A DNA stretch of 5,794 bases from contig JAEXGP010000116.1 in the NCBI GenBank assembly GCA_023450775.1, positions 1-5,794 of the forward strand, written 5' to 3'. How positions within the stretch are numbered: the first letter of the stretch is position 1; every line of letters begins with the position of its first letter. The position numbers were made by a program, and so were the translations under genes. The notes under the pieces were generated by a model that was not told where the DNA came from, searched no databases, and saw nothing but the letters and a program-made list of their open reading frames with translations. This document shows positions 1 through 5,794 of this stretch, piece by piece. This stretch comes from Actinomycetes bacterium. Lineage in GTDB: Bacteria; Actinomycetota; Acidimicrobiia; Acidimicrobiales; Microtrichaceae.

Positions 1-1683
1 GCTCGACGCTGCGGACTGCACCTGCGACGCCGCGTAGCTCGCGCTGGCCGAGCTGATGGCGGCGTCGAACGAGCTCGCCATCGACGACGCGAACGCAGGA
101 CCGGGGCGGCCGACGCCGGTCCAGTAGATCCACGGCAGCACCGGCAGGTCCACGCCCTGCGACACGAACCGCTGCGCCCACGCGTCCGCGGACCCGAACA
201 CCAGCGCCCACGCCAGGTACGTCGGGTACCAGTCCAGGTGCTTGGCCGCCTCGAAGCGCGACTCGGCGGAGTCGGTGGTGAGGAAGCGGGCGAAGCCGCC
301 CGTGCGCGACCACAGGTCGCGGCCCGCGGCCGTCCGCTTGGTGCGCGAGCCGGGGTCCGCCGCCACCTGCACCGCCACGAGCGCGAAGACGGCGAGGCCG
401 ATGAACAGCGGCCAGCCCAACCAGGTGCCCCGACCGAACAGCCAGAGGCCGGTCAGCCCCAGCACGCCCAGGACCGCGATCCAACCGAGCAGGTTGCCCA
501 GGATCCCGGCCGCCGACGGCGCCAGGTAGTCCTGCGCCTGACGGTTGACGATCCCGCGCATGGTCGAGCGCGCGGTCGAGATCTTCTCGCCGGCGGATGC
601 CGTCGACGACACCAGGAAGCTGTCACCCGCGGATGTCAGGCCGAGCCCGGCGAGCATGGCCCGCTCCATCTCGGGCACCTGTGCGGCCTGCGGGTCGACG
701 AGCAGGTTGACGTTCCACGCGTCGTCGTTGCCGTCCAGGCGGACGACGCCCTTGGCGCCCAGGTCGTACAGCGTCGCCTGCAGGTCGTCGTCCGAGGTCG
801 TCTCCGACAGCACCTTGGCGCCGAGCGCCGGCGAGATGTCCTCGGGCGGCTCGAACAGCACGGGGAAGCCGGGGGGGCGCTCCCGCGTGGCCACCACGAA
901 CCAGATGCCCAGGCCCAGGCCCAGCAGGCCGGCCAGCGTGCTCCACAACCAGGTCAGGTTCGTCGGATCCTCGGGCGGCAGCGGCAGCGCCCCGTCGGGG
1001 AACGTGGCCCGGACCGTGACCGGCGTGAACGGGGCGAGCGGACCGGTGCGCACGGTCATCGTCCGTTCGGAGAGGTCGGCCGTGCACGGCGTCGCCTCGC
1101 CCTGCACGCACTCGACCATGGTGACCTCGGCGGGCAGTCGGGCAGTGATCACCACCTGGTCCATCGCCATCTGCCAGCCGCTGCCGACCACGTTCCACCA
1201 CCAGACGACGGTCCCGTCGGCGCCTCGCTCGAGCGTGTCGGTGGTGGTCGAGCGGATCACGTACTGGTGCTGACCCGGGGTGAGGAACACCGAGGCGCTG
1301 CCGATGCGCATCGTCTCGGTGCCGGCCGCCGAGTCGGTCCACTCCCACGGCTCGGGTGCGCCGTCCCTGGTGACCGACACGTCGCTGACCGGGTGCTCGA
1401 CGCCGTACCGGTGGTTGTCGGCCACGTCGAAGATGCGGAAGATGCCGTGCTTGCCGCCGGGCATCTCCACGTCGATGGTCTCGGTGATCGCCAGCTTCCC
1501 GTCGGCCGACAGCTCGAAGTCACCGGCGAAGCGGGTGATGCGGGCGGTGTCGTCCTGCTCCGAGCTGAACGGCGGGACGAACACGACGACGACGACCGCC
1601 GCGAGCACCAGGAGCCGCAGGAACCAGGCGGTGGCGGTCCGACGTCCGGTCTTCACGGCGCCGACAGTACCGACGGACGCCAT
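1..1683 (-). CDS. DUF2207 domain membrane protein (C-terminus cut by window edge)
   Basis: The minus-strand frame runs open from an ATG at 1683 to the left edge, giving 561 residues without a stop. Residues 19-37 are a hydrophobic signal/anchor segment. Residues 48-85 carry the DUF2207 opening signature (ITRFAGDFELSADGKLAITE, then PGGKHGIFRIFDV). Later family-like blocks are WWWNVVGSGW (161-170) and VRTGPLAPFTPVTV (211-224). Membrane segments follow at about 245-265, 391-415 and 421-441. The block around 456-507 (DLWSRTGGFARFL, then YLAWALVFGSADAW) matches the typical cytoplasmic part. The serine/alanine-rich stretch at 536-561 leads into what in this family is usually a Gly-rich tail, here missing. 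The molecular role of DUF2207 proteins is unknown. The start is not certain: a GTG lies two codons upstream at 1689, and the only Shine-Dalgarno-like bases are weak (GGTGG at 1694-1698, read on the minus strand). The gene follows bioB in the same direction after 54 bp, so co-transcription is possible. Confidence 0.85.
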   Translation of the reverse strand, partial: MASVGTVGAVKTGRRTATAWFLRLLVLAAVVVVVFVPPFSSEQDDTARITRFAGDFELSADGKLAITETIDVEMPGGKHGIFRIFDVADNHRYGVEHPVSDVSVTRDGAPEPWEWTDSAAGTETMRIGSASVFLTPGQHQYVIRSTTTDTLERGADGTVVWWWNVVGSGWQMAMDQVVITARLPAEVTMVECVQGEATPCTADLSERTMTVRTGPLAPFTPVTVRATFPDGALPLPPEDPTNLTWLWSTLAGLLGLGLGIWFVVATRERPPGFPVLFEPPEDISPALGAKVLSETTSDDDLQATLYDLGAKGVVRLDGNDDAWNVNLLVDPQAAQVPEMERAMLAGLGLTSAGDSFLVSSTASAGEKISTARSTMRGIVNRQAQDYLAPSAAGILGNLLGWIAVLGVLGLTGLWLFGRGTWLGWPLFIGLAVFALVAVQVAADPGSRTKRTAAGRDLWSRTGGFARFLTTDSAESRFEAAKHLDWYPTYLAWALVFGSADAWAQRFVSQGVDLPVLPWIYWTGVGRPGPAFASSMASSFDAAISSASASYAASQVQSAASS

Positions 1684-1737
1684 GCCCACCGCGCCACCGT
1701 CGGGTCGAGCCCGGCCCGGCGGAGCGCGCGCATCGGG

Positions 1738-2940
1738 TCAGGCGTTGGGCGGCAGGTCGGTGCCCACGCCCCGGCGCCGGATCCGCACCAGGTCCTCGTG
1801 CGCCGGGCCGCCGTCCGCAGCCGGCTCGTCGGACGCCGCGACCGCGCCGGTCGGCGCCGCGGCCGCGTCGATGCCGCCGGGCAGCTCGAGCGGCACGAAG
1901 CCCCAGTCGGCGAGGAGCTCCAGGTCCGCGTGGGCGGCCTGGCCCTCGGTGGTCAGGTAGTCCCCGACGAAGATGCTGTTGGCGACCTCGAGCGCAAGCC
2001 CCTGCACCGAGCGCAGGTGCACCTCGCGCCCGCCCGCGATCCGGATCTCGGTGGTCGGGAACATGAACCGGAACATCGCCAGGATCCGCAGGCAGCGCTG
2101 CGGCGTCAGCTCCCACCGTCCGGCCATCGGGGTGCCGTCGACCGGGATCAGGAAGTTGATCGGCACCGAGTCGGGCTCGAGCGCTCGAAGAGCGAACGCC
2201 ACGTCGACGACGTCGTCGTCGTCCTCGCCCATGCCGAAGAGCGCGCCCGAGCAGGGCGACAGGCCCGCGGCCTTGGCGGCACCGACGGTCTCCACGCGGT
2301 CCTGGAACCCGTGGGTCGTGCAGATGTCGCCGTAGTGGCCCTCGGAGGTGTTGAGGTTGTGGTTGTAGGCGTCGACGCCGGCGTCGGCCAGGCGCTCGGC
2401 CTGTCCTTCGGCCAGCAGGCCCAGGCACGCGCACACCTCCAGGCCCGGGTGCGCGTCCCGCACCGCCATGACGGCCTCGGCGACGTGCTCCACGTCCGCG
2501 TCGGTCGGTCCTCGCCCGCTCGACACCAGGCACACGCGTGCCGCGCCGGCATGCACCGCACGGGACGCGGCGTCGTGCACCACGTCGGACCCCACGGTCC
2601 GGTACGTGAGGATGCCCGCCTCGGAACCCCGCCGCTGTGAGCAGTAGTCGCAGTCCTCCGGGCAGAGGCCCGACTTGAGGTTGACCAGGAAGTTCATCTT
2701 CACGGTGTTGGCGAAGGTGGCCCGCCGCAGCACGCCGGCCGAGGCCACCGCGGCGACGGTGTCGGCGTCGGAGAGCCGCAGGACCGCCAGCGCGTCGGAT
2801 CGATCGAGGGCGTCGCCCCGCTCCGCCGCCGCCCGGCAGCGCTCGAGCAGCGCCGCGGTGCCGGTTCCGCTGGAGGTCCCGGGCGTGCTGGAGGGCTCGG
2901 GCGTGCTGGACGTCTCGGTGTCGCGGGCCGTGATCGACAT
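1738..2940 (-). CDS. bioB: Biotin synthase (radical SAM, BioB)
   Basis: The 400-residue product should convert dethiobiotin to biotin by inserting sulfur, the last step of biotin synthesis, in the cytoplasm. The radical-SAM motif CxxxCxxC is at C93/C97/C100 (GLCPEDCDYCSQ). The ligands of the auxiliary [2Fe-2S] cluster, known in E. coli as C97, C128, C188 and R260, align with C137 (ARVCLVSSGRG), C170 (LEVCACLG), C230 (SPCSGALFGMGE) and R300 (EIRIAGGRE). Other family blocks are AYNHNLNTSEGHYGDI (191-206), VPINFLIPVDGTPM (259-272) and ANSIFVGDYLTT (320-331). E. coli BioB has 346 residues; the extra length is a repetitive Ser/Thr/Pro tail (about 1-28) and an Ala/Pro-rich tail (about 356-400). I chose ATG 2940: the frame stays open to 3063, but that extension would overlap the divergent neighbour and looks non-coding. 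No clear Shine-Dalgarno precedes the ATG. No bioA, bioD or bioF is nearby. Confidence 0.96.
   Translation of the reverse strand: MSITARDTETSSTPEPSSTPGTSSGTGTAALLERCRAAAERGDALDRSDALAVLRLSDADTVAAVASAGVLRRATFANTVKMNFLVNLKSGLCPEDCDYCSQRRGSEAGILTYRTVGSDVVHDAASRAVHAGAARVCLVSSGRGPTDADVEHVAEAVMAVRDAHPGLEVCACLGLLAEGQAERLADAGVDAYNHNLNTSEGHYGDICTTHGFQDRVETVGAAKAAGLSPCSGALFGMGEDDDDVVDVAFALRALEPDSVPINFLIPVDGTPMAGRWELTPQRCLRILAMFRFMFPTTEIRIAGGREVHLRSVQGLALEVANSIFVGDYLTTEGQAAHADLELLADWGFVPLELPGGIDAAAAPTGAVAASDEPAADGGPAHEDLVRIRRRGVGTDLPPNA
2863..2916 (-). repeat. Three tandem 18-bp units in the 5' end of bioB
   Basis: Three consecutive 18-bp units encode the hexapeptides ETSSTP, EPSSTP and GTSSGT (BioB residues 9-26). 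The first two are the most alike: on the plus strand the 13-base string cgggcgtgctgga occurs at 2880-2892 and again at 2898-2910. The third unit (nearest 2863) has diverged but keeps gctggagg. The units are in frame and create a low-complexity tail before the conserved catalytic domain. Confidence 0.75.
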
Positions 2941-3044
2941 GGCGGAATGGTGGCACGGCCCCGGCCCCCGGGTGGCATTGCACGGGCGCACGTCACACCG
3001 TTCGATCCGGCCGCGGGACGGGCCACCGCTATGGTCGACCGACC
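2941..3044. promoter_or_regulatory. Divergent intergenic region between bioB and the ATP-grasp gene
   Basis: These 104 bp separate two divergent start codons and must hold both promoters. For the plus-strand gene a -10 hexamer is visible at 3030-3035. For bioB the best I see is a weak TGCAAT on the minus strand (2982 to 2977), with a poor -35 match (TCGAAC, 3005 to 3000) 17 bp upstream of it. I see no palindrome resembling a BirA, BioR or BioQ operator, so biotin control of bioB is not evident here. Confidence 0.45.
3030..3035 (+). promoter_or_regulatory. -10 promoter element TATGGT of a probable leaderless gene
   Basis: TATGGT fits the TANNNT pattern of actinobacterial housekeeping promoters. 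Transcription would start about 7-10 bases downstream, at roughly 3042-3045, which coincides with the GTG start codon at 3045. There is no Shine-Dalgarno sequence between the hexamer and the GTG, in keeping with a leaderless mRNA. No good -35 element is seen at the expected distance (about 3006-3012, CCGG-rich). The start site is inferred from spacing only. Confidence 0.5.
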
Positions 3045-4001
3045 GTGAGCACCCCGTCGACACCTCCCACCCCCGCCGGACGACCTCCTCGGGTGGCGCT
3101 CGCGACGTGCCGCGAAGCGCTCGGGGCGGACGAGGACGCGCCGCTCCTGATCGACGCGCTCGCCGCGGCGGGCATCGGCGCGGTGGAGCAGGTGTGGGAC
3201 GACCCCGACGTCGACTGGGCTGCGCACGACCTGGTGGTCCTCCGCTCCACCTGGGACTACGCGCTCCGCCGCGCTGAGTTCCTGGAGTGGACCGAGCGCG
3301 TGCAGACGGTGACCGACCTGCGCAACCCGGCCGGTGTCGTTCGGTGGAACACCGACAAGCGCTACCTGGCCGACCTGGCCGCCGACGGCGTGGCCGTCAC
3401 ACCCACCGAGTTCCTCCGGCCCGAGGAGCACCCCGTCGACGACGCGGCGGTGGCCGCCCGCATCGAGGAGTCGATCGCCGCCGATGCCGGGTTCGTGGTG
3501 AAGCCGACGGTGTCGGCAGGTTCCAAGGACACGGTGCGCTACGCCGCCCGCGACGAGGACCACGCCGCGCTGGTCACGGCCGCCGCGCAGGCCGCCGACC
3601 TGCTGCGCGACGGCAGGGCGGTCATGGTCCAGCCCTACCTGCGGGCGGTCGACACCGAGGGCGAGACCGGGCTCGTGTACCTGGGCGGCGAGTTCAGCCA
3701 CGCGTTCCGCAAGGGCCAGCTGCTCACCGTGGGCGTCGGGCCGGTCGAGGGCCTGTACGCCGAGGAGGCCATCTCGGCGCGGGAGGCGTCGGCGGACCAG
3801 CGCCGCCTGGCCGACGCGATCCTCATGGCGGCGCGCCGCCGCACCGGGGTGCAGGAGCTGTACGCCCGCGTCGATCTGGTGCCCGACGACGACGGGGCGC
3901 CCGTCCTGCTCGAGCTCGAGCTCACCGAGCCGTCGTTCTTCCTGCACACCGACCCGGGCGCCGCCGCCCGGGCCGCAGCCACGATCGCCTCCGTGCTCTG
4001 A
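3045..4001 (+). CDS. ATP-grasp domain ligase, DcsG/RimK-like, substrate unknown
   Basis: The 318-residue product is a soluble ATP-grasp enzyme, a fold that activates a carboxylate as acyl phosphate for attack by a nucleophile. After a Pro-rich lead (1-15) the N-terminal domain has RVALATC (16-22), VWDDPDVDW (50-58) and VVLRSTWDY (64-72). Next come NPAGVVRWNTDKRYLADL (94-111), with likely ATP-contacting K105, and VVKPTVSAGSKDT (151-163), with K153 and a flexible Ser/Gly loop. MVQPYL (194-199) would form the adenine-binding hinge. The metal-binding end is YARVDLV (273-279, D277) and LLELELTEPSFFL (288-300, E290/E292/E295). The RSTWDY, WN-DK and ELTEPS blocks resemble O-ureido-serine cyclo-ligase DcsG and many uncharacterised actinobacterial relatives. 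No other cycloserine genes are present, so I assign no substrate. GTG 3045 is preferred because the -10 element places the transcript start there; GTG 3093 just before the conserved domain is the alternative. It is divergent from bioB and has no co-directional neighbour. Confidence 0.88.
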   Translation: MSTPSTPPTPAGRPPRVALATCREALGADEDAPLLIDALAAAGIGAVEQVWDDPDVDWAAHDLVVLRSTWDYALRRAEFLEWTERVQTVTDLRNPAGVVRWNTDKRYLADLAADGVAVTPTEFLRPEEHPVDDAAVAARIEESIAADAGFVVKPTVSAGSKDTVRYAARDEDHAALVTAAAQAADLLRDGRAVMVQPYLRAVDTEGETGLVYLGGEFSHAFRKGQLLTVGVGPVEGLYAEEAISAREASADQRRLADAILMAARRRTGVQELYARVDLVPDDDGAPVLLELELTEPSFFLHTDPGAAARAAATIASVL

Positions 4002-4010
4002 CCGAGGTCA
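3999..4010. repeat. Palindrome joining the stop codons of two convergent genes
   Basis: TGACC-GA-GGTCA is a perfect inverted repeat with 5-bp arms and a 2-base centre. The left arm begins with the TGA stop of the plus-strand ATP-grasp gene (3999-4001), and the right arm ends with the TGA stop of the minus-strand gene (4008-4010). A second inverted repeat, GTCCGC-CC-GCGGAC, lies at 4027-4040 inside the last codons of the minus-strand gene. Neither is followed by a T-tract, so a role in transcription termination is only a possibility. Confidence 0.4.
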
Positions 4011-4712
4011 GTCGATCGGGCCCTGCGTCCGCCCGCGGACCACGAAGACCACGCCGAGCGCCACGCACACGACCACGGCGAGACCGCCGAGGATCCACGG
4101 CAGCGGACTGCCGTCGTCGGCGTCGGCCGCCGTGTCGCCGTCCGCTCCCTTGCCGTCGTCCGACGCGGCCACCGTCGTCGGGGTCCCGGTGAGCCCGTCG
4201 TCGGCGCCGGACGCCGCGGTGGTCGTCGGTTCGGTCCCCACGGTCACGCCCGGATCCGCCGTGACGTCCTGTGTGAGCGTGAGCGTCGCCGACGGCGACA
4301 CCGCCGTCACCCGCAGGTTCCACGTGCCGGCGGACGGGAACTGGACCGTGGCCGTGTACTGGCCGGGTGCGGAGCCCGGGCCCATCGGGACGGGATCGAG
4401 GGCGTTGCCCGCGCCATCGTCCGCCACGACCGCCACCGTGGCGCCGTCGACCGGGTGGCCGTCGCCCTCGTAGGCCAGCTGGACGGTCACCGTGCTCGAC
4501 GTGCCGGACGGCGTGGCCGACACGACCGTCAGCACCCCGTCGTCGCCGTGGGCGCCGGCCGCCGGCGCGAGCAGCGCACCCAGCACGACGGCCACGGCGA
4601 TCGCAGCGAGCGCCGCGATCGGGCGGCGACGGCGACGAGCGTGGACGGAGCGCGCATGTCTCGAGCGCGCATGGACGGAGGCAGGCGAGGTGCGGTGCAT
4701 GACGACGATCAT
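4008..4712 (-). CDS. Exported, membrane-anchored YtkA/FixH-like domain protein (copper-associated)
   Basis: The 234-residue product has a long Arg/His-rich N-terminus (1-30) and a hydrophobic signal core (31-50). A likely signal peptidase site AGA|HG follows residue 54, so the mature protein would begin with His55. Residues 58-150 form a beta-rich domain with the pattern GHPVDGATVAV (85-95), PGQYTATVQFPSAGTWNLRV (116-135), typical of YtkA/FixH-like domains that often accompany copper genes. A Thr/Ala/Asp-rich linker (151-203) leads to a C-terminal membrane helix (204-225) and a short basic tail. The body would sit outside the cell on a single anchor. It starts 11 bp after the CopD-like gene ends, so the two are probably one operon. 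A direct role in copper binding or delivery is inferred from this context; the domain match is by pattern and only moderately sure. It converges with the ATP-grasp gene, 6 bp between stops. Confidence 0.72.
   Translation of the reverse strand: MIVVMHRTSPASVHARSRHARSVHARRRRRPIAALAAIAVAVVLGALLAPAAGAHGDDGVLTVVSATPSGTSSTVTVQLAYEGDGHPVDGATVAVVADDGAGNALDPVPMGPGSAPGQYTATVQFPSAGTWNLRVTAVSPSATLTLTQDVTADPGVTVGTEPTTTAASGADDGLTGTPTTVAASDDGKGADGDTAADADDGSPLPWILGGLAVVVCVALGVVFVVRGRTQGPID
4635..4679 (-). repeat. Three tandem 15-bp units encoding SVHAR / SRHAR / SVHAR
   Basis: Three in-frame 15-bp units encode the pentapeptides SVHAR, SRHAR and SVHAR (residues 12-26), in the basic part before the hydrophobic signal core. 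On the plus strand gagcgcgcatg occurs at 4648-4658 and again at 4663-4673, and tggacggag at 4642-4650 and 4672-4680. The repeat accounts for the unusually long, Arg/His-rich N-region of this protein. Confidence 0.75.
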
Positions 4713-4718
4713 GCCCGA

Positions 4719-4722
4719 CCCC
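4719..4722 (-). promoter_or_regulatory. Weak ribosome binding site supporting ATG 4712
   Basis: GGGG on the minus strand (4722 to 4719), inside GACGGGGTCGGGC, lies 6 bases before the ATG at 4712 and 18 bases before the alternative ATG at 4700. This spacing favours the upstream ATG. The match to the anti-Shine-Dalgarno is poor, and translational coupling to the CopD-like gene, which ends at 4724, may help. Confidence 0.35.
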
Positions 4723-4723
4723 G

Positions 4724-5794
4724 TCACTCGATCGGCACCTGGAACGTCGTCGAGGCCGGGATGCCGCCGGTCACGATCGTCAGCTCGAACGACCACGTGC
4801 CGGGCGTGAGCTGCACGCCGTTGGCCACCCCGTGGTTGGCCGTGATCGGTGTGATCGGCACGGAGCGCGGCGAGACGCCCGAGGTGGAGATCTGCAGCTC
4901 CGCGGCGTCGACCGGCGCGAGCGAACCGTCGCGCGCCAGGTAGTAGAGGTGCACGTCGTTGGGACCGGCAGCGGCGGGCGTCACCTGCATGCGCACGGTG
5001 GTGTCGCCGGCCTGGCGCACGATCTGGACCGGTTCGGCATCGGGCCGCGCCTCACGCCCGGGCGGGGTGCCCACCAGCACCGCGGTGACGGCCACCACGG
5101 CGATCCCGATCACCGCCTCCACCCGGTAGGACGCGATCACCCGGCCGGTCCAGCGGGCTGCGTCGGCCAGCTGACGACGGTGGACCCAGCCGAAGGCGAG
5201 CATCGCCAGCGCGCCGACCAGCTTGGCCAGGACCAGGCGACCGTGGGTGGTGTCGGTGAGCGCCGACACCGAGCGCTCCTGCAGCCACGTGTTGAGCAGA
5301 CCGGTGGCGATCGTCAGCGGCGCGGCGACGAGCGCCATCCGGCTGAAGCCGGCGGCGCGGGACCGGGAGCCGTCCCAGGTGAGGACGAGCACCCCGAGCG
5401 CGCCGACCCAGGCTGCGGCCGCCAGCACGTGGAGGGCGTCGGAGGCGACGGCCAGCCACGCCGGCGAGGCGGTCCAGGCGTGCCCACCGGCGCTCGGCAG
5501 CACCAGGGCCGCCAGCACGCAGACCGCCGCCAGCCAAGGGACCCTGCGGAGCAGTGCGGAGCCGGCGACCGCCAGCACGAGCACCAGCGCGACGAGCACC
5601 CGCACGCCCGCCACGGAACCCGACCACGTGGCCGTCACGAAGGTGCCGACGCTGCCGGGACCGTCGGCCAACGACCCGCCCGACAGGTCCGCCGCCGACG
5701 CCAGCAGGCTGAGGCCCGTACCGAACAGCACCGAGGCCGCGCCGGGCAGCAGCAGGAACCGGGCGGACGCCAGCCCGCCGGTCCAGCCCTCCGC
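4724..5794 (-). CDS. copD: CopD-family copper resistance membrane protein (N-terminus beyond window edge)
   Basis: The frame is open through the right edge, so the visible 356 residues are the C-terminal part; a GTG at 5731 is internal to the hydrophobic region and not a likely start. Membrane segments lie at about 13-33, 62-83, 86-101, 111-137, 151-168, 186-204 and 225-242 of the visible part. Family signatures are SDALHVLAAAAWVGALGVL (118-136), GLLNTW (165-170), THGRLVLAKLVGALAMLAFG (183-202) with WVHRR (203-207), and E226 followed by the last helix and VGTPPG (241-246). After the membrane part an extracytoplasmic beta domain (about 250-356) has NDVHLYYLARDG (279-290) and LTPGTWSFELTI (329-340). 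This matches the layout of CopD and of CopC-CopD fusions such as YcnJ, thought to handle copper at or across the membrane. Whether a CopC domain lies further upstream cannot be seen. The gene is followed after 11 bp by the YtkA/FixH-like gene, probably in one operon. Confidence 0.87.
   Translation of the reverse strand, partial: AEGWTGGLASARFLLLPGAASVLFGTGLSLLASAADLSGGSLADGPGSVGTFVTATWSGSVAGVRVLVALVLVLAVAGSALLRRVPWLAAVCVLAALVLPSAGGHAWTASPAWLAVASDALHVLAAAAWVGALGVLVLTWDGSRSRAAGFSRMALVAAPLTIATGLLNTWLQERSVSALTDTTHGRLVLAKLVGALAMLAFGWVHRRQLADAARWTGRVIASYRVEAVIGIAVVAVTAVLVGTPPGREARPDAEPVQIVRQAGDTTVRMQVTPAAAGPNDVHLYYLARDGSLAPVDAAELQISTSGVSPRSVPITPITANHGVANGVQLTPGTWSFELTIVTGGIPASTTFQVPIE

Noticed and set aside
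238..2640. An 800-codon open frame on the plus strand, antisense to the DUF2207 gene and bioB.
   Set aside because: Its translation is low-complexity (Arg, Gly, Val, His, Gln rich) with no recognisable domain, and it crosses two genes with clear family motifs on the other strand. Long antisense open frames are expected at this GC content.
2941..3044. A biotin-repressor operator or riboswitch upstream of bioB.
   Set aside because: No palindrome of the BirA, BioR or BioQ type and no conserved RNA-like structure could be recognised in these 104 bp.
2941..3063. A 41-residue N-terminal extension of BioB starting at GTG 3063.
   Set aside because: It would overlap the start of the divergent gene, it has no BioB similarity, and it reads as translated intergenic DNA.
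2700..3947. A 415-codon minus-strand open frame antisense to the ATP-grasp gene.
   Set aside because: It opposes a gene with intact ATP-grasp motifs, runs into bioB in another frame, and its composition is typical of a GC-driven shadow.
3045..4001. A cycloserine biosynthesis cluster.
   Set aside because: Only the DcsG-like ligase is present; none of the other cycloserine genes are in the window, and related ATP-grasp proteins occur widely without them.
4713..4796. A 28-residue upstream extension of the YtkA/FixH-like protein.
   Set aside because: It would overlap the end of the CopD-like gene in another frame and would put charged residues ahead of an already complete signal peptide. ATG 4712 lies just after that gene's stop.

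Overview
The window is very GC-rich DNA with dense coding and the strong third-position G/C bias of a high-GC actinobacterium. The style (GTG start, a probable leaderless gene, long Ala/Asp/Arg-rich proteins) would fit Acidimicrobiia or a similar lineage, but the sequence alone does not fix the taxon. There are five real protein-coding genes, two of them cut by the window edges. I saw no tRNA, rRNA, CRISPR array, insertion sequence or phage gene.

Layout. (1) Positions 1-1683, minus strand: the N-terminal 561 residues of a DUF2207 membrane protein, whose C-terminus lies off the left edge. (2) Positions 1738-2940, minus strand: biotin synthase bioB, with all [4Fe-4S] and [2Fe-2S] cluster ligands visible, plus a repetitive Ser/Thr/Pro-rich N-terminal tail and an Ala/Pro-rich C-terminal tail. 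(3) Positions 2941-3044: a 104-bp divergent intergenic region with a -10 hexamer just upstream of the next gene. (4) Positions 3045-4001, plus strand: a complete ATP-grasp ligase of the type related to the cycloserine enzyme DcsG, starting at GTG with no Shine-Dalgarno sequence. (5) Positions 4008-4712, minus strand, convergent with the ATP-grasp gene and only 6 bp from it: a secreted, membrane-anchored protein with a YtkA/FixH-like beta domain. (6) Positions 4724-5794, minus strand, 11 bp upstream of gene 5: the C-terminal part of a CopD-type copper-resistance membrane protein that ends in its own beta-rich extracytoplasmic domain.

How the genes relate. The two rightmost genes are tightly spaced, so they look like one transcription unit for copper handling at the cell envelope, read leftward. 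bioB and the DUF2207 gene are also co-directional (54-bp gap) and may be co-transcribed, although no shared function is known. The ATP-grasp gene stands alone on the plus strand, divergent from bioB. No other biotin genes (bioA, bioD, bioF) and no cycloserine genes are present, so the substrate of the ATP-grasp enzyme is open. I did not find a convincing new multi-gene system. The most rewarding leads are the uncharacterised ATP-grasp ligase beside bioB and the small copper-linked protein whose predicted mature form begins with histidine.
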